In this document: in pieces, positions 33,300-45,512 of the stretch | Position numbering within the stretch: the first letter of the stretch is position 1 | How the letters are laid out: each line of letters starts with the position of its first letter | DNA from: Beverwykella pulmonaria | Taxonomy: Eukaryota > Ascomycota > Dothideomycetes > Pleosporales > Melanommataceae | Direction: 5' to 3' | DNA length: 64,000 nt | Assembly (NCBI GenBank): GCA_001599595.1 | Contig: BCHH01000007.1 | Location: forward strand, 620,084 to 684,083 | The notes under the pieces: model-generated | Told to the model about the DNA's origin: nothing | What the model saw: the letters and a program-made list of their open reading frames with translations, nothing else | Databases searched by the model: none | Translations under genes and position numbers: made by a program

Positions 33300-36200
33300 C
33301 TACATGAACATATAAATAACACCCGACCGATCCGCTGAAATGACCATCCCATACGGCTGCTCAATAATCGCCACATCTAGCACTGTGTCCAAATGACTCT
33401 TGAGCAAATACTGCTGTTGGAGCGAAATCAGACCCGACCTCGACGGTTTCTGCACTGGTCTCTTCGCCGAATTACTCGAGCTCCTGCTATCCCTCCCCCC
33501 CGCTGCAATTTGATTATGGGGCTGTGACAAGCGCTCACTGACGATGATGGTGTCTGGGCTGGGCTGGCTGGTTGTGTACTGCGGTTTCGCTTCGTCGGAT
33601 TCCATACCGCTGACAACCATGGATGTTTCGGCGCGATTTGTGTCCCAGTAACGGACTTTCCAGTCGGGTCCAGCGGTGAGGAGAAATGTGTGCTTTGCGT
33701 CGCCTTTGTCATCTGTGGCCTGTGAGTTTACGACAAGCGCCCGGATCCCGTGGTCGGCGATAGAGTTGGCTGTTGGCTCGAGGGATGTAGCAAAACGGCC
33801 GAGCATGCCTCCGGGGCTCTCCTCGTCTAGGTCGATGAGGGTGGTGCTCTTAGATCCGATGTCTTTGCTCGCACCCGTTCGGTAGACTTCTTTACACAGA
33901 AGCTTTTCGAAATCCCATACCGTTATCTCACCTTGACCTGTACCCCCAGCAATATATAGTCTCTGCCGCTTTAGCTTCGGTAGAAGGAGTCTATGAATTG
34001 GCGAGGCACCGTGAAAGACCCATGCCTTTAGTCGCAGCTTGAATCGAAGATCCCATAAGTCCAAAACGCCATGTGAGGTTCCGAGCAATAGCCAATGATG
34101 TTTCCTGTCTACACAAAAGCAGATCGGGGTGCCGTGGTTGAGGGGATTTTTCAGGGTAAAGAGCACGTTCATAGTCCTCAGATCTAGAGCAATAATCTTG
34201 CAAGAGTTCGTGGCCATCAGGAGGACAGACTTGTTGTCTTCCTTGTAGTGTTCCGACCAGACTGCATAATCGCCTTCTGGTAGTTGGTATTCACGAAGAG
34301 GCCGGAGTTTTCCAAATTTACCACCACCGTCTGGGGCTTGGTAATAATCGACCCGGACAACTTGTACACTCCCGTCATTGCCTGTCGCTACAAAACAGTA
34401 GGTTTGCTCCACGAATACCAAACTTGTCACCTTCACCCCATCACCAAGTCGAAAAGTCTGTCGTGATTTTCGACTAATGTTGCGTTCCAAGCGTGAGGTA
34501 TCCCATACTTTGACACTGCCATCATCCGATCCAGTGATAAAGAAGCTATGATCGGGAGCGACTAATATCCGTGTAACGGCTGCAGTATGCTCGCCAAGGG
34601 TTGCTATCAAAATCCCCTCAGGTCTCCACGGAATGCCTGTTGGCGCTTGATGAGTGTCTTTATGCTTGATCGGCTGGCGTCGAATGTTCGGCTGAATACG
34701 AGGACCGAACTCCATTTCGTCAGGAGGCAGTCTCTCAAGTAGAATAGAATCCAATAGCTTCAACACCGTAGGATCGTTGCCGGTGTAATTGTGCGCTTCT
34801 TTGAATCGTATTCGCGAGGGACTTCTATGTCTTGGATGCTCGACAGCAAGCGGCGAGGTTGGCTGGCGGGATCGAGAAGCATCTCGTGCAGTGATAACGT
34901 CAACTTTACCAAAGGCGTTTGCGGATGTTGTGCCGGTCTCAGGGTGCGCCTTGTTACCCTCTTTGTTTAACAGACTTATTGCACTGTGTCGGTGACGAAG
35001 TGGATGGAAATGATCACCAGCTCCAAATGAGCCAATTGGTGACTGGGTCCCAGGTGATTGCCTCGGAACTTGGAGAGAACTTCGCCGCGTGGGGCCATCT
35101 GAAGATGGAGAATTCTGCTCGGATCGGACGTCGCTAGGTGTCGAAGAGAACTTAGGCCGAGTGGGGATAGAAATCTGGCGTGTACTGGTTTCTTCGCGAA
35201 CTAACCGCTCAGCTTGAGTATCAGCATGTGAAATCCTTCTGGTTGCAAGTTCGTCAGCTTCAGTTGTGGAAGCATCGAGCAGCGCGTCCGTAATTGTCCG
35301 AGGTTGAACGTCCTCTTCCTCTTGCATTCTAGATTTGCGAACTTGCTCAACGACTTGGCGTGCGTTGCTCTCAAAGGTAACAGTGTGTGGTATAATATTG
35401 AGATCTTTGAGAGCAACAATGTTGTTGAATCTCGATGGAGCCGAGTTTACACTGTCTGACCGTCGACGTCTGTTCACCCTCCAAATGAACTCTCGGAGTG
35501 CGACAAGTTTGAAGTCATCATCGAGTGTCATGCCGGCATTACGCAGCTTCCGTAGCCACTGCTCATCTTCGTCATTCTTTGGCATTCTCTGTAATATCTT
35601 CGGGTCCAATTCTCGTCCCGAGATCGTTGGAAGGCTTTCATCCGAAGCTCCGAAGGTGAAGGTCTGCTGTTGTTTGGCAGGTGCCCAGAACAATCCTTTT
35701 TGTGACTGGACAGCCCAATTTGAGGCCATATCCGTGACTAACCTTGATAAGGGCTTCTTCAGAGAGTCCAGTATTCGTAGCTCGGAGAAGTCCGAGGGAA
35801 CGACTTTAAGGTATGGTTTGATAAGGTTGACTAAGATACTATGTCTGTCTGCCACGGAGAGGTATTTTGAAGCAGCAGAGATAAATTGAGCAGCTGCTTC
35901 TCGGATCCATAAGTTCGGATGCATGGTCAGCCGGGCAACGATATCCACCAATTCCCATGTCTTCGACCTTTGGAACAAACCAAGCTCCGCGATCGAAGAG
36001 AAAGCTCTAATGACCTTCTCCACAACAAATTCTTCAGGGTCTGTAAGTGCTTGCACCATCAAAGGGAGGATATATCCTTCCAAACTTGCACCCCCCACGA
36101 ACACTGCGACACCGACAATAGCATCGAAGAAAGCGCATTTCAGCATCCAATCGGGGTCATTTAGATAAGTGTTCAGGTGGCTTAGGACGACATCGTTCGC

Positions 36201-38103
36201 CCTAGGACTACCGAAGAACACGCACAGTTCGGATACAGATCGAAGCATCGCGCGGCGAACAGAAGCATCAGAATCAGTAAGAAGAGCTTTGGTATGGTTT
36301 TGGAATGCGGCCAATAAATTTTGGCGGTCTGAATCAAACTGATTCCGGTGTGCAGATGATGTCAAATCATCTTCCGCTTCAGGGTCCGTGGTGGGTAAAG
36401 ATCCCTCGGCACGAAGTGCCTGTATCATATCGAGATATCTCGCCGCAGTTGTAGCTAGGGTACCAATGCACCATGCGTAGTGCATGCGAACAAGTGCACT
36501 TGTGGGTGTTGAGGAATCTGGGAGATAAGGCTCTAGTCGCTGCAGAACGTATTCGGGGAAGATGTACGCATTGATAGGTGAAACAACTTGAACCATGGCA
36601 AGAATTTGAGTCATAGTGCGCAGAGCTCCGATTTTGACTTGCTCGGACTTGTCCGTTAATAAAGTCGCCACATAGGGGACGACTCGGTCTAATTTAGCTT
36701 CGTCGGTCAACCTCTCCGCGAATGCTAGAAGAAGCTCAAATCCTCTAAGTCGAGCTGACGCCCTAGCCGTTCCTCGAATGCAGGACACCACAATGGTGAG
36801 AAAGATGAGGTTGCCATCGTCAACAGCAAGACTAGGCGTGGGTGACGCTTGGTGTTGATAGTTGGGGATGTCGATGCATAAAGGGAACAACTTCGCGTCC
36901 GGTTTTGGAGGCGAGTGCTGGGGTTTTGTCGGTTCATTACCATGATTGCTGGAAAGTAAGTGCGAAATCTTATCAAAGTCGTTGTAGATCTGCTCTATCC
37001 GATCGTCAGGTTCTCCAAGATGTTCAGAGCCTGTCGTTACAGGTTTCCGGCCCGAGGAAGGATCCGTAATCGAGTGCATGTATTGTTGAAGGAAGCCGTA
37101 AAAATAACTAGGAAATGCTTTGTCTTTCCAGTACTTCAGGTAATCTTCGGCAGATAATCTTGAATTTGGATCCAGTTGAATCATATGAGTAACTAGATCT
37201 CGAATATGGGGATCATGGATCTTGCTGATATGAGAGTGTGCAGGATTGTATTCGTGTTGGCGGTACTTGAAAAGTTGGCTGAGAGAGAAAATCGGGGCTT
37301 CGAGGAAGAGCTCTGCGATAACACATCCTACACTGAACATGTCCATTGCCCAAGTGACCACTTGCTCCCCTTCTAGTTGATCTCCAGGAGTCAAGAACCG
37401 TTCTGGGGCCAAATAGCAAGTACGACGTCCGGACATGTCGAAGTAGAACGAAAAGTCTGCTGGGTTGTCCTCGGGCAGGTACGCCGGTTTGTACGAGGAG
37501 GAGAAGTCGGTGAGGTACAGCCAGTTCCAGGAGGTGACAAGTACGTTTTCCGTTTTGATATCGCCATGGTAGATGTTACGAGCATGGCAATCCCGAACTG
37601 CACAAAGGAGCTGAAACGAAAGCCACTTCTTTTCGATTTCTTCAAGAAACGGGCGAGTACTGTACGTGGTAAGGAGACATACAAGATATGTTATTAAAGT
37701 GGATGAGCTTACCTCAACCGATCATATAATGAACTATGTATGTACTGTCGGACGAGGAATCCACCGACACCAGTCTCAATAATGCGGTGATAAGCCAAAG
37801 CATTCGGCACATCAGCGAGTAGCCTTCGTTCGTCTACGAGATAATTAGTATAAAGTCAGAACTATTGAACATCCGCACATTATACATACCAAGAAGACGC
37901 TTTACATATACGTCGAGGTTCAACTGGGCATACGGCTTCATAACAACTCTTGCAACCACAAGTCCATCTTTATGTCGCGCTCTGACCGTCTTCATGAATC
38001 GAGCTGCTCCGAGAGATTTCTCATATTGAATATCAGCCAGCTCAGGTACGTCAATACCGGCCGAGCCCGCGGACAGCGTCGTGAGAGAGAAGCCTTGCCC
38101 CAT
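33300..38103 (-). CDS. VPS15: VPS15, regulatory protein kinase of the Vps34 PI3-kinase complex
   Basis: Pseudokinase-like scaffold that anchors and activates Vps34 in autophagy and endosome-to-vacuole sorting (family knowledge). Exons 38103-37890, 37833-37713 and 37659-33300 give 1564 residues. The start MGQGFSL has the N-myristoylation glycine. The kinase domain has HGDIKTENVL (about residue 141), DFSSSYKPAYLP in place of DFG, and CYLAPERFL. HEAT repeats cover roughly 390-640 (VEKVIRAFSSIAELGLF is typical). A Ser/Arg-rich linker follows. WD40 blades fill about 1120-1564 (FFITGSDDGSVKVWD, LLLGTSHGVLDLWDL, and the end GMVISADRSGVIYMF). Both introns are canonical (53-57 nt). It is head to head with ALG2. 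Confidence 0.96.
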
Positions 38104-38439
38104 GACTTTTGTTCTTGGTCGATGGAGTTGGTGATTATGAGACTAAGACGTGGTGTGGTTGCCTCCCAGCCCACATATTGGGGCTTTCTTCTACGCAGCC
38201 AGCCTGGAGATTGATGCTGTTTTTACGGGACCATCATCGGCTCCTGGATTAAGACTTGACAAGGATCAAACGTCTATTCAAGGTGGGTGTTCTGAGGGTG
38301 CAGGTGAGGGACGCATCAGGTGCAGCGAGTCCGAGGTCATCTTTCAACAATGTTCTAGTCCAAATACAGTAAGGTCGCGTTTGAGCAACCTTTCAGAACA
38401 CGTCGTCCGCGCAAGCCTCTCTCCCACGAGAGACACTTC
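38104..38439. promoter_or_regulatory. Shared VPS15/ALG2 divergent promoter region
   Basis: 336 bp between opposing start codons; both promoters and 5' leaders must fit here. No specific motif stands out. Confidence 0.45.
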
Positions 38440-39924
38440 ATGGCTTCCAAATCTCAGAATATCGTGTTCTTCCACCCAGACCTGGGCATCGGCGGTGCCG
38501 AGCGCCTGGTCATTGACGCGGCCGTCGGCCTGCAAACGCGAGGGCACAAAGTTACTATCTTTACATCGCATTGCGATCCCACCCACTGCTTCGATGAAGC
38601 CCGCGATGGTAAGCTCCCTGCCTTGCCTCACGCCCACCCTCCGCTCATGGTCGGACAAGGTAGCTGAGACTTCACCTTTGCAACGAAAGGAACCCTCGAT
38701 GTTCGTGTACGCGGAAACTCCATCGTCCCATCCACTATCCTCGGCCGATTCGCCATCCTATGCGCAATCCTGCGTCAACTACATCTTATCGTACAAATTG
38801 CGGTATTCAGCAGAGAGCTGAGAGAGCTTAAGCCTACATCGTTCTTCGTCGACCAGCTCAGCGCCGGTATTCCGCTCCTCCGATTCCTCCAGCCAAACGT
38901 CCGCGTCATCTTCTACTGCCATTTCCCGGACAAACTCCTGGCAAAGAAGGGTGGGATATTGAAGATGCTATATCGGGGGCCTTTTGACTGGCTAGAAAGC
39001 TGGAGCACGGGATGCAGTAACACCATTGTCGTCAACAGCAAGTTCACGAAGAGCGTATTCCGCGAAGCATTTCCTAGTCTCAAACACCGAGAGCCGGGGG
39101 TGATATATCCATGCGTGGATATAAGTGCAAAAGATGAAGTTGAGGAGATAAAACCGCTGTGGGGAAACAAGAAGGTTCTGCTCAGCATCAACCGATTTGA
39201 AAAGAAGAAAGACGTTGCTCTGGCAATCAAGGCCTACGCGGGGCTATCACCAGGGGAGCGAAAGGACACAAGGCTTGTTATAGCTGGAGGCTATGACCCT
39301 CGGGTGGCGGAGAATGTCTCTACGTACACCGAGCTCTGCGAGCTTGCAGACTCGTTAAAGCTTAGCCACGCCACCGCAAAGACCATGGTCACCGCTCAGT
39401 CCATTCCCGATGATATTTCGATTCTCTTCCTCCACTCTGTACCAAGCGCATTCAAGTCCACGCTTCTATCCACCGCCAGACTCCTCATATACACTCCGCA
39501 CAACGAACACTTCGGCATCGTGCCTCTCGAGGCTATGTTAGCAGGCACGCCCGTGCTAGCAGCAAACGAAGGCGGCCCAACGGAGACAGTCGTCAGTGGG
39601 CAGACAGGCTGGCTGAGGGATGTGAAGAAAGTGCAAGACTGGACGGAGGTCATGCGCATCGCATTAGAGGACGGAGACGGCGAGGAGAGGCTCAAAGAAA
39701 TGGGGAAGTGGGGCAGGGCGAGAGTAATCTCAGAGTTCTCCAAGGAGAAAATGGCGGAGAGGCTTGAGACTGAGATTCTTAGCATGCAAAGGCCGAAAAG
39801 GCCGAAAAGGCCAACTACGATCCCTTTCTCGGTAGCTGTATTCGCGGTTGGATTGATGGGGATTTTAGTTGCATTCAGCGTATGGCTGACCATCAAACAG
39901 ATGGAGATGAGCAAGTTTGAGTAG
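38440..39924 (+). CDS. ALG2: Alpha-1,3/1,6-mannosyltransferase ALG2
   Basis: Glycosyltransferase family 4 enzyme on the cytosolic face of the ER that adds the second and third mannose to the dolichol-linked oligosaccharide for N-glycosylation. Exons 38440-38608 and 38690-39924 give 467 residues, the usual size. Key motifs are FFHPDLGIGGAERLVIDAA at the N terminus, FVDQLSAGIPLLRF, IFYCHFPDKLLA, NTIVVNSKFTKSVF, VLLSINRFEKKKDVALAI, and HFGIVPLEAMLAGTPVLAAN with GGPTETV (nucleotide-sugar site, E-x7-E type). A C-terminal hydrophobic segment (about 438-460, VAVFAVGLMGILVAFSVWL) is expected for ER anchoring. A short KRPKRPKRP repeat precedes that segment. Confidence 0.96.
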
Positions 39925-40450
39925 AATAGTTCCTACCTGTCAAAAAGACAATCAGTTGTCGCTGGATGCATGCTTAAGTTCACTTGCTGCGTGTTCTCAC
40001 TTATAAGAAAAATAACAGGGGCAGTAGATAGGACGACCTTTAAGAGACTTTAAAGGTTTGCTGGCAGATACAGCAGGGCCTAGCTGAAGAAGGCCAATAC
40101 TCTTACCCTCTGCTTGAAGCTGTTTGCTACCTCTGTTATCCCCCTGAGATGTGGGGATATGTAGTAGTTGCTCTTTTTAAACCGCTTGGAACTCGTTCTA
40201 TTCTATCCATCTTGTTGCCCACCAACGAAATAATAAATAACTAGCACAAGAATCAGAACAATACTGCGACCTCCGATTGTATATATCGTATATAATGACA
40301 ATCCTCTTGCATTCGATTCCGCTCTGTCACCTCTCTAACTTGCTGTTAGCGCGGGGCAAGCAAAACGTATGACTCTCCCCTCCGCCCAACCACCCAAAAT
40401 CCCCCCAAAAATATTCCATAAACATCAACAGACGCAAAAACATAATAATC
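39925..40450. other. Intergenic, ALG2 3' end to tRNA-Gln
   Basis: AT-rich. Positions 40066-40093 resemble 44605-44632 (see findings). No gene seen. Confidence 0.4.
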
Positions 40451-40541
40451 AGGTCGTGCCCGGGTTCGAACCGGGGTCGCCGGAATATAAGATTTTGATG
40501 CAGATCAAAATCCGGAGTGATGACCACTACACTACACAACC
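40451..40541 (-). tRNA. tRNA-Gln (anticodon UUG) with a 19-nt intron
   Basis: Read on the minus strand, the 7-bp acceptor stem GGTTGTG pairs with CACGACC (one G-U). The D-arm is AGTGTAGTGGTCATCAC, the anticodon stem CCGGA/TCCGG, the loop TTTTGAT with anticodon TTG, and the T-arm contains GGTTCGAACC. A 19-nt insert follows the base 3' of the anticodon (position 37), the usual site for nuclear tRNA introns. Removing it leaves 72 nt including the discriminator base. A/T-rich sequence, with T runs, flanks it downstream. It reads CAA codons. Confidence 0.93.
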
Positions 40542-41187
40542 TTGATATATATATGATTTTATGGGTTCCTCAAAATAAATAAATAGATATCTACAAATTT
40601 TACAATTGAATAGAGCAACGGAAGGACTTCATGATCTAACAGGTGCTAACTTTGAAAATTGAGGGGTAGTTCATTGTGTGGGGAGTGCATCAGGCTATCT
40701 CGGGTGTGCGGCTGGCCGGCGGGGCGGTCAGGAGGCGAGGAGCATGGTTGTTTGAACGAGGGACCGCCAGCTAGTGCTGCAGAAACAGCTCAACATACCA
40801 CTTCGACATCATTTAAGGGGAGATTTATCTGCAGTCTGGCTGTTTGCTTCTGTAATATTACTGCTATTCGAATATAATCTGCTGATATTAACAAGCCAGA
40901 AGTAATGCTCAACGTCATCAGAATCTTGGAAATCCTTCTGCTACGACATCTTCAAGACATATCGGAGGGCACCTATTGAAGCTTATATCTATATATGTAA
41001 AGCCAGTTTACTGTGCGCCCTTTCTCCGAATCAGCTGGCATTGTTTCAGCAAGTAATCAAACCATATTTCCACTGTACTATTCCGCCATCTCACCTCCTT
41101 CCGCCATCTCCACCCTCATTATCTCATTGTTATATGCCCTCCCCCAAGCCTCCTTCACCACCACCCTTCTCCTCCGAAGCCCACAGA
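40542..41187. other. Intergenic, upstream of the DUF4385-like relic
   Basis: AT-rich; a pyrimidine-rich leader immediately precedes 41188. No other feature seen. Confidence 0.4.
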
Positions 41188-41740
41188 ATGAGCTACCGCA
41201 TCGGCCGCAGCGAACATGGTGTGCTAACCTTTGGGCCTTACAAATCCGCCATCCTACTCTTGTGGCGCTTCAAAACGCTGACCATCGCCCAGCAGAGCTC
41301 TAAGCAAATACATGAAAAATTCGAAGAAAATGGTAGAGATGATAATTTTGTGGGTATGAATATGTGCCGGAAGTTTCTGTGGATGGTAAGTTGACCGCAG
41401 ACGTGTTTTATTGTGAGAGCAAAGGCCGGAAAGTAGGATAGAATAATAGAGCAAATATTGATAGATTTGTACACAAGAGAATAACATGAGCGAAACGATA
41501 TGCAAATCACGCCGGCGGACGGAAATGCGACAAAGAAACTGGAGAGAAACCCGAGAAGAGTGACAGACATAATGACGCGAAAGAAAACTGGAGGCGTCAC
41601 TTATCTTTCGCGAGGTTTGAGAACGGGCGAAGCAGTACGAGGGGTATCGAGAAGAAAGAGCGGGTTGTGAAAGAGTAGAAGTAGATGGATTGGGAAAAGA
41701 GGAGGGCGAAGAAGAAGTAAGGCACGAGGACAGGTCTTAG
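41188..41740 (+). pseudogene. Decayed DUF4385-like gene
   Basis: ATG at 41188 starts a frame reading MSYRIGRSEHGVLTFGPYKS, then LLWRFKTLTIAQQSS, and DNFVGMNMCRKFLWM, which ends exactly at a GTAAGT donor (41386). This is the typical N-terminal half of a fungal protein family of unknown function that I associate with DUF4385. Downstream, the frame around 41588-41740 reads KLEASLIFREV, then a TGA (41618-41620) where a Trp codon is expected, then ERAKQYEGYREER, matching the family's C-terminal helix. The conserved middle part (basic segment after GM-T-R) is not recognisable. The nonsense codon and missing middle indicate a pseudogene. Function of the family is unknown. Confidence 0.5.
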
Positions 41741-44700
41741 ATTGCTTGTGGGGTATCTCCTTGCTTGCAGATTGCAGTACAGCCATTTATTTTTACCTGC
41801 GCGCCCTCCACCCAAGCTGTCCAAGGGAAACTTTAAGCAATCTGTTCTCCTGGCCACCAATGCCGCAGAATCAACGGGTTACGAATTGATCAAGAACCTC
41901 CTCTAATATGCACACACCTTCACTCGCCATTTGAAGATATTAAGAAGCCGTCTCTTTTCTCGGAAGAACATCTACGCAGAGTGCAAAAGCAATGATCCCG
42001 CACTATTCGTTCCTCTCCGCTGCCATGTTCTACACATCCTCTTCATGCAAGTAGGAACCTGCGATCTTTCAATACTTGTTCCTTACACCACCGCACGGGC
42101 ACTTTTATGATCCCTACCGGTTCTGCCCAGTCATTCTTTGTCTTCAGTTCCGTGACAACAAGGAGGTGAATGAGTCAAGGATCCTTGAGATGCTTCTTGC
42201 CTAGTCGAATGGCCATGAGTCGGCCAGTGATCATACGCTGGAACTTGGGTTGCAAGTCTCATTGACATACGTAGAGGCGGATATTATGCGTTAAACTTGT
42301 ACCTCTATTAAGAATCCCCTTCTCTGATTCAAAACTATAGGTTGTGTTGAAATCGTGAGGTAAGGTGAAACATTTCGCTCCTAAAATTCCACGACCATAG
42401 TCTCGGCTTCAACGTGGAGAAGCCATGGATGAGGTGGGCTCTGTATAGAATGTTTTGATGGATTTTGGGTTTCCGGGATTTGTTCCTACTCAGCGTTGTT
42501 TCCCGAACCAACGAGAGAGAAAATAGGAGACTGAACATTGTATCGAGGGTCTATTTGCAGTACAGGCATATTATCTTAGGCTCGAAAGCCGCAGTTAACT
42601 TTTCAAGATCTGACTTTTCTAACCAGCACAACTCTCATTCCCATCCAGCCCAACCCCCTTGTGCACGTACAATTAGTGGAATTCCCAGAAATAAATCTTA
42701 TCTGGTCTGATACAACACTCTCCACAGATAATATCCGAAAATCAAAATAAGAATTCTGCTTGCTGAATATCAGTGAGCAAATATTTACCATAGTAGGAGA
42801 TGTATAAATCCCGTGTATCTACCCAGGACTTATACCCAGAGATCCGCACCAGCTTAGGAAACCGGATCTTCGTCTCGGAATTCTATGTACAGCTGTAATT
42901 GTCATTCATTACCATTGTATCGTAATGTCCAAGCCTCTTGTAAAAGTGGGCCCGGTCTAAGATCGTCGCAAAAGAATATTGGAAGTTTCATTGATTGTTT
43001 GGGGCGAATATTTGGTGTACTTGGTGAGGAATGTTGCATAAGTTCTTAACGGCGAATGTCTCGTGCTCAAAGCATTCCAAAGCGGCTAAGATAGTCACAA
43101 TCATACCTTAGATTTTTATAAAGAAGACTTGGACGTGCTGCTGGAAGATTTCAAGGGAGCCAGGTCTCTGAGAAAATTTCTGCACGTCTTATTTGCCCGT
43201 TCATTAAGAATAGAAAACGTCTGTCGAAGACTTGGGGGTCGAGTTGAAGATGTATGTCGCTAAGAAACGACATGAAGTTGGCAAGTCTCGGGGCTTTTGG
43301 CATTTGAAATGTCTCCAGTAACACGGCATCGGCATGTTGCATGAAGATCTGGTAGTCCGTGAAAACAAGGCAACGCCAAGAAAATATTTTCTCCTGATAT
43401 GTCCATCTTTAAGTTCTGTAGCTCGAAGTATTCAGCTCGTGATGTATATCGACATGGGTAGATAGCAAGCAAATATCCCCGACTCGCAGAGCTGCCTCCG
43501 GCTGCAGCAATGATCGTAACAGCTACAGCCTTATATATATATGGGCAATTTGAGAATGGCAGATCTTGGGATTGCCACTAGCGCAATAATGATCGACTTA
43601 TAACGTTTTTGAGGGACCTTGAACACCGGCCTAGTAATTTTTGGTGACTGTTTTCCATTCGACACTCTGTCCTAAGCTTTGTATTATCTCCTCATACATA
43701 ACATAGAGCTATAAATTTTGGAGATCCCGAGAGAGTAAACACAACCCCTCTATTATGGACGTCGATAAAGCTAACCGGGATAGATCTGGTGATCTTATCA
43801 TCTTCATCGCGACCGCCACTTACTAAACTCAGCCAGAACTAGACGGCGGGAATAATGAAGCCAAAACCCTCCAATAGTTTGACAAAGTTTGTCTGCTCCA
43901 GTACCCCTTTGGTCAAAGTGGTCTAGACCAACACCTAGAAACAGTCTATGTACTTCAGTGAATTATCGCCAAAATCATCTCGGACAAGAGATCAGCTCGA
44001 GATCCAACAGTAAAGGTGCCTGAAGAGGGTTTGATACTAGGCTTTAGCATGTATTGTGTAGTGTGAGCAAAGTCATTTCGCATCACCTAGGCGAATTTGT
44101 ATGAAATCTTCTTTAAAAGAGAATGGAAAATATCTTAACACGACTTATTAAACAAATCTTCTCGCCCTTCTCACTCTTGGCGTCTTGAACTGGAATATCC
44201 TCAAAGATAGATGTCATAAGTGCGGTAATGCAGCCGAGCAGTCAAACGGTCAGCGAATGATTGCTGGTAAAATGAGGAATATGATCGATGAGTGTTGAAG
44301 GTGGGAGCCTGTGTCAGGCACGAGGTTGAGGCTGTGCTCTGGCCTCAAATGGTGGAGGCGCAGGAAAGACAAGTCAGTCCATTATGACGCGGTGAAGTTA
44401 TCGGCAAAAATGGTGGGGGCAAAGAGTCATGAGGATGGGGGGACCCCCCTGAAGCCTCTACGGCAAGGACGCTAACCCACTTCGTACTGAGACATTTTCT
44501 TGCCCTCCTATCTCAATTTTTGCGAGGACTACGTCGCTACCTCCGAGAAGAATAGCAGTTGCTTGCTTAAGTCGTCTGGAAGAGTTGGTAAAAGCCCTGA
44601 TTTTAGATACAGCAGAGCTTAGTAGAAGAAAGTTCATCCATCTGCTCTCTAGCTACATTTTAGTAACCTACCTGTCGTAAAACCTGAAGGCGAGCACATA

Positions 44701-45512
44701 GGCAGCAGTAGCGAGGGGCACTCATACCAGATCATGCACTCAGTGCAGATATATCCTCCAGGCACCCACCATACCGCACTTGAGCCACCAACTTGTGAAA
44801 ATACACAACAAGTTGTCACTTAAAGCAGCACCAAAATCTCATCCTAGAGAATGACATCTTGTGAACGCACGAGTAGATAGAGCGTACGACTACTCTGAAA
44901 CAAGGAGGTGGTTGAGTAAGAGAATATCCCCTATGTCACACGTGGGCAAGCCGATTGGCCGAAGCATCCTTGAGCGTATTTTCTTTCGGTGATCGAAGAG
45001 GCGCAAGTGAAGGGGTTTCAACCAATCTCTCACTCAGAAGGATAATCCATGGATTAGAATGTCACCAACGACAGTGGAGAGTCAAAGTTGTGTGAAGGGA
45101 CACAGTGCTTCTCGTAAGCATGTCGTGTTCCTTCGGTCCGATTGACGATCGGGCGAAAAAAAACAAAAACAAAAATATCATCAACCCGGAAACATCGCCA
45201 ATCTGATAGTCAATGCAGGGTCCGTGAGTCGCGCTTCAATGAGACTATCATCGATGAAGGGCGGCGACTTTAAAAAAATAAAATAAAACCGAAATTGAAA
45301 TCTGGGACGTGGAGGTTGTATTCCTCCTTGCATGGGGAATCCTAATTCGTAAGATGGCCACTCCTTCGACATAGCAGGCTTGAAGCGTCTCTATGACAAG
45401 GTCTGGTGAGCGGACGAGTATCATCATATAACTGCACGGCCTAGGGCGGCTGGGAGTACCTTGTAGGTAGCCGTGATGTGAAATACTGTTGTGTGCCAAA
45501 CTCTTCCTCCAA
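41741..45512. other. Gene-poor AT-rich region
   Basis: Nearly 3.8 kb without a supported gene on either strand; open frames are short and unrelated to anything I know. It contains a GGGGGG-A-CCCCCC palindrome (44437-44449) and a segment similar to 40066-40093. Probably repeat-derived and degraded sequence. Confidence 0.4.

Noticed and set aside
44437..44449. GGGGGG-A-CCCCCC palindrome as a regulatory hairpin
   Set aside because: A simple homopolymer palindrome with no gene context; too little to call.
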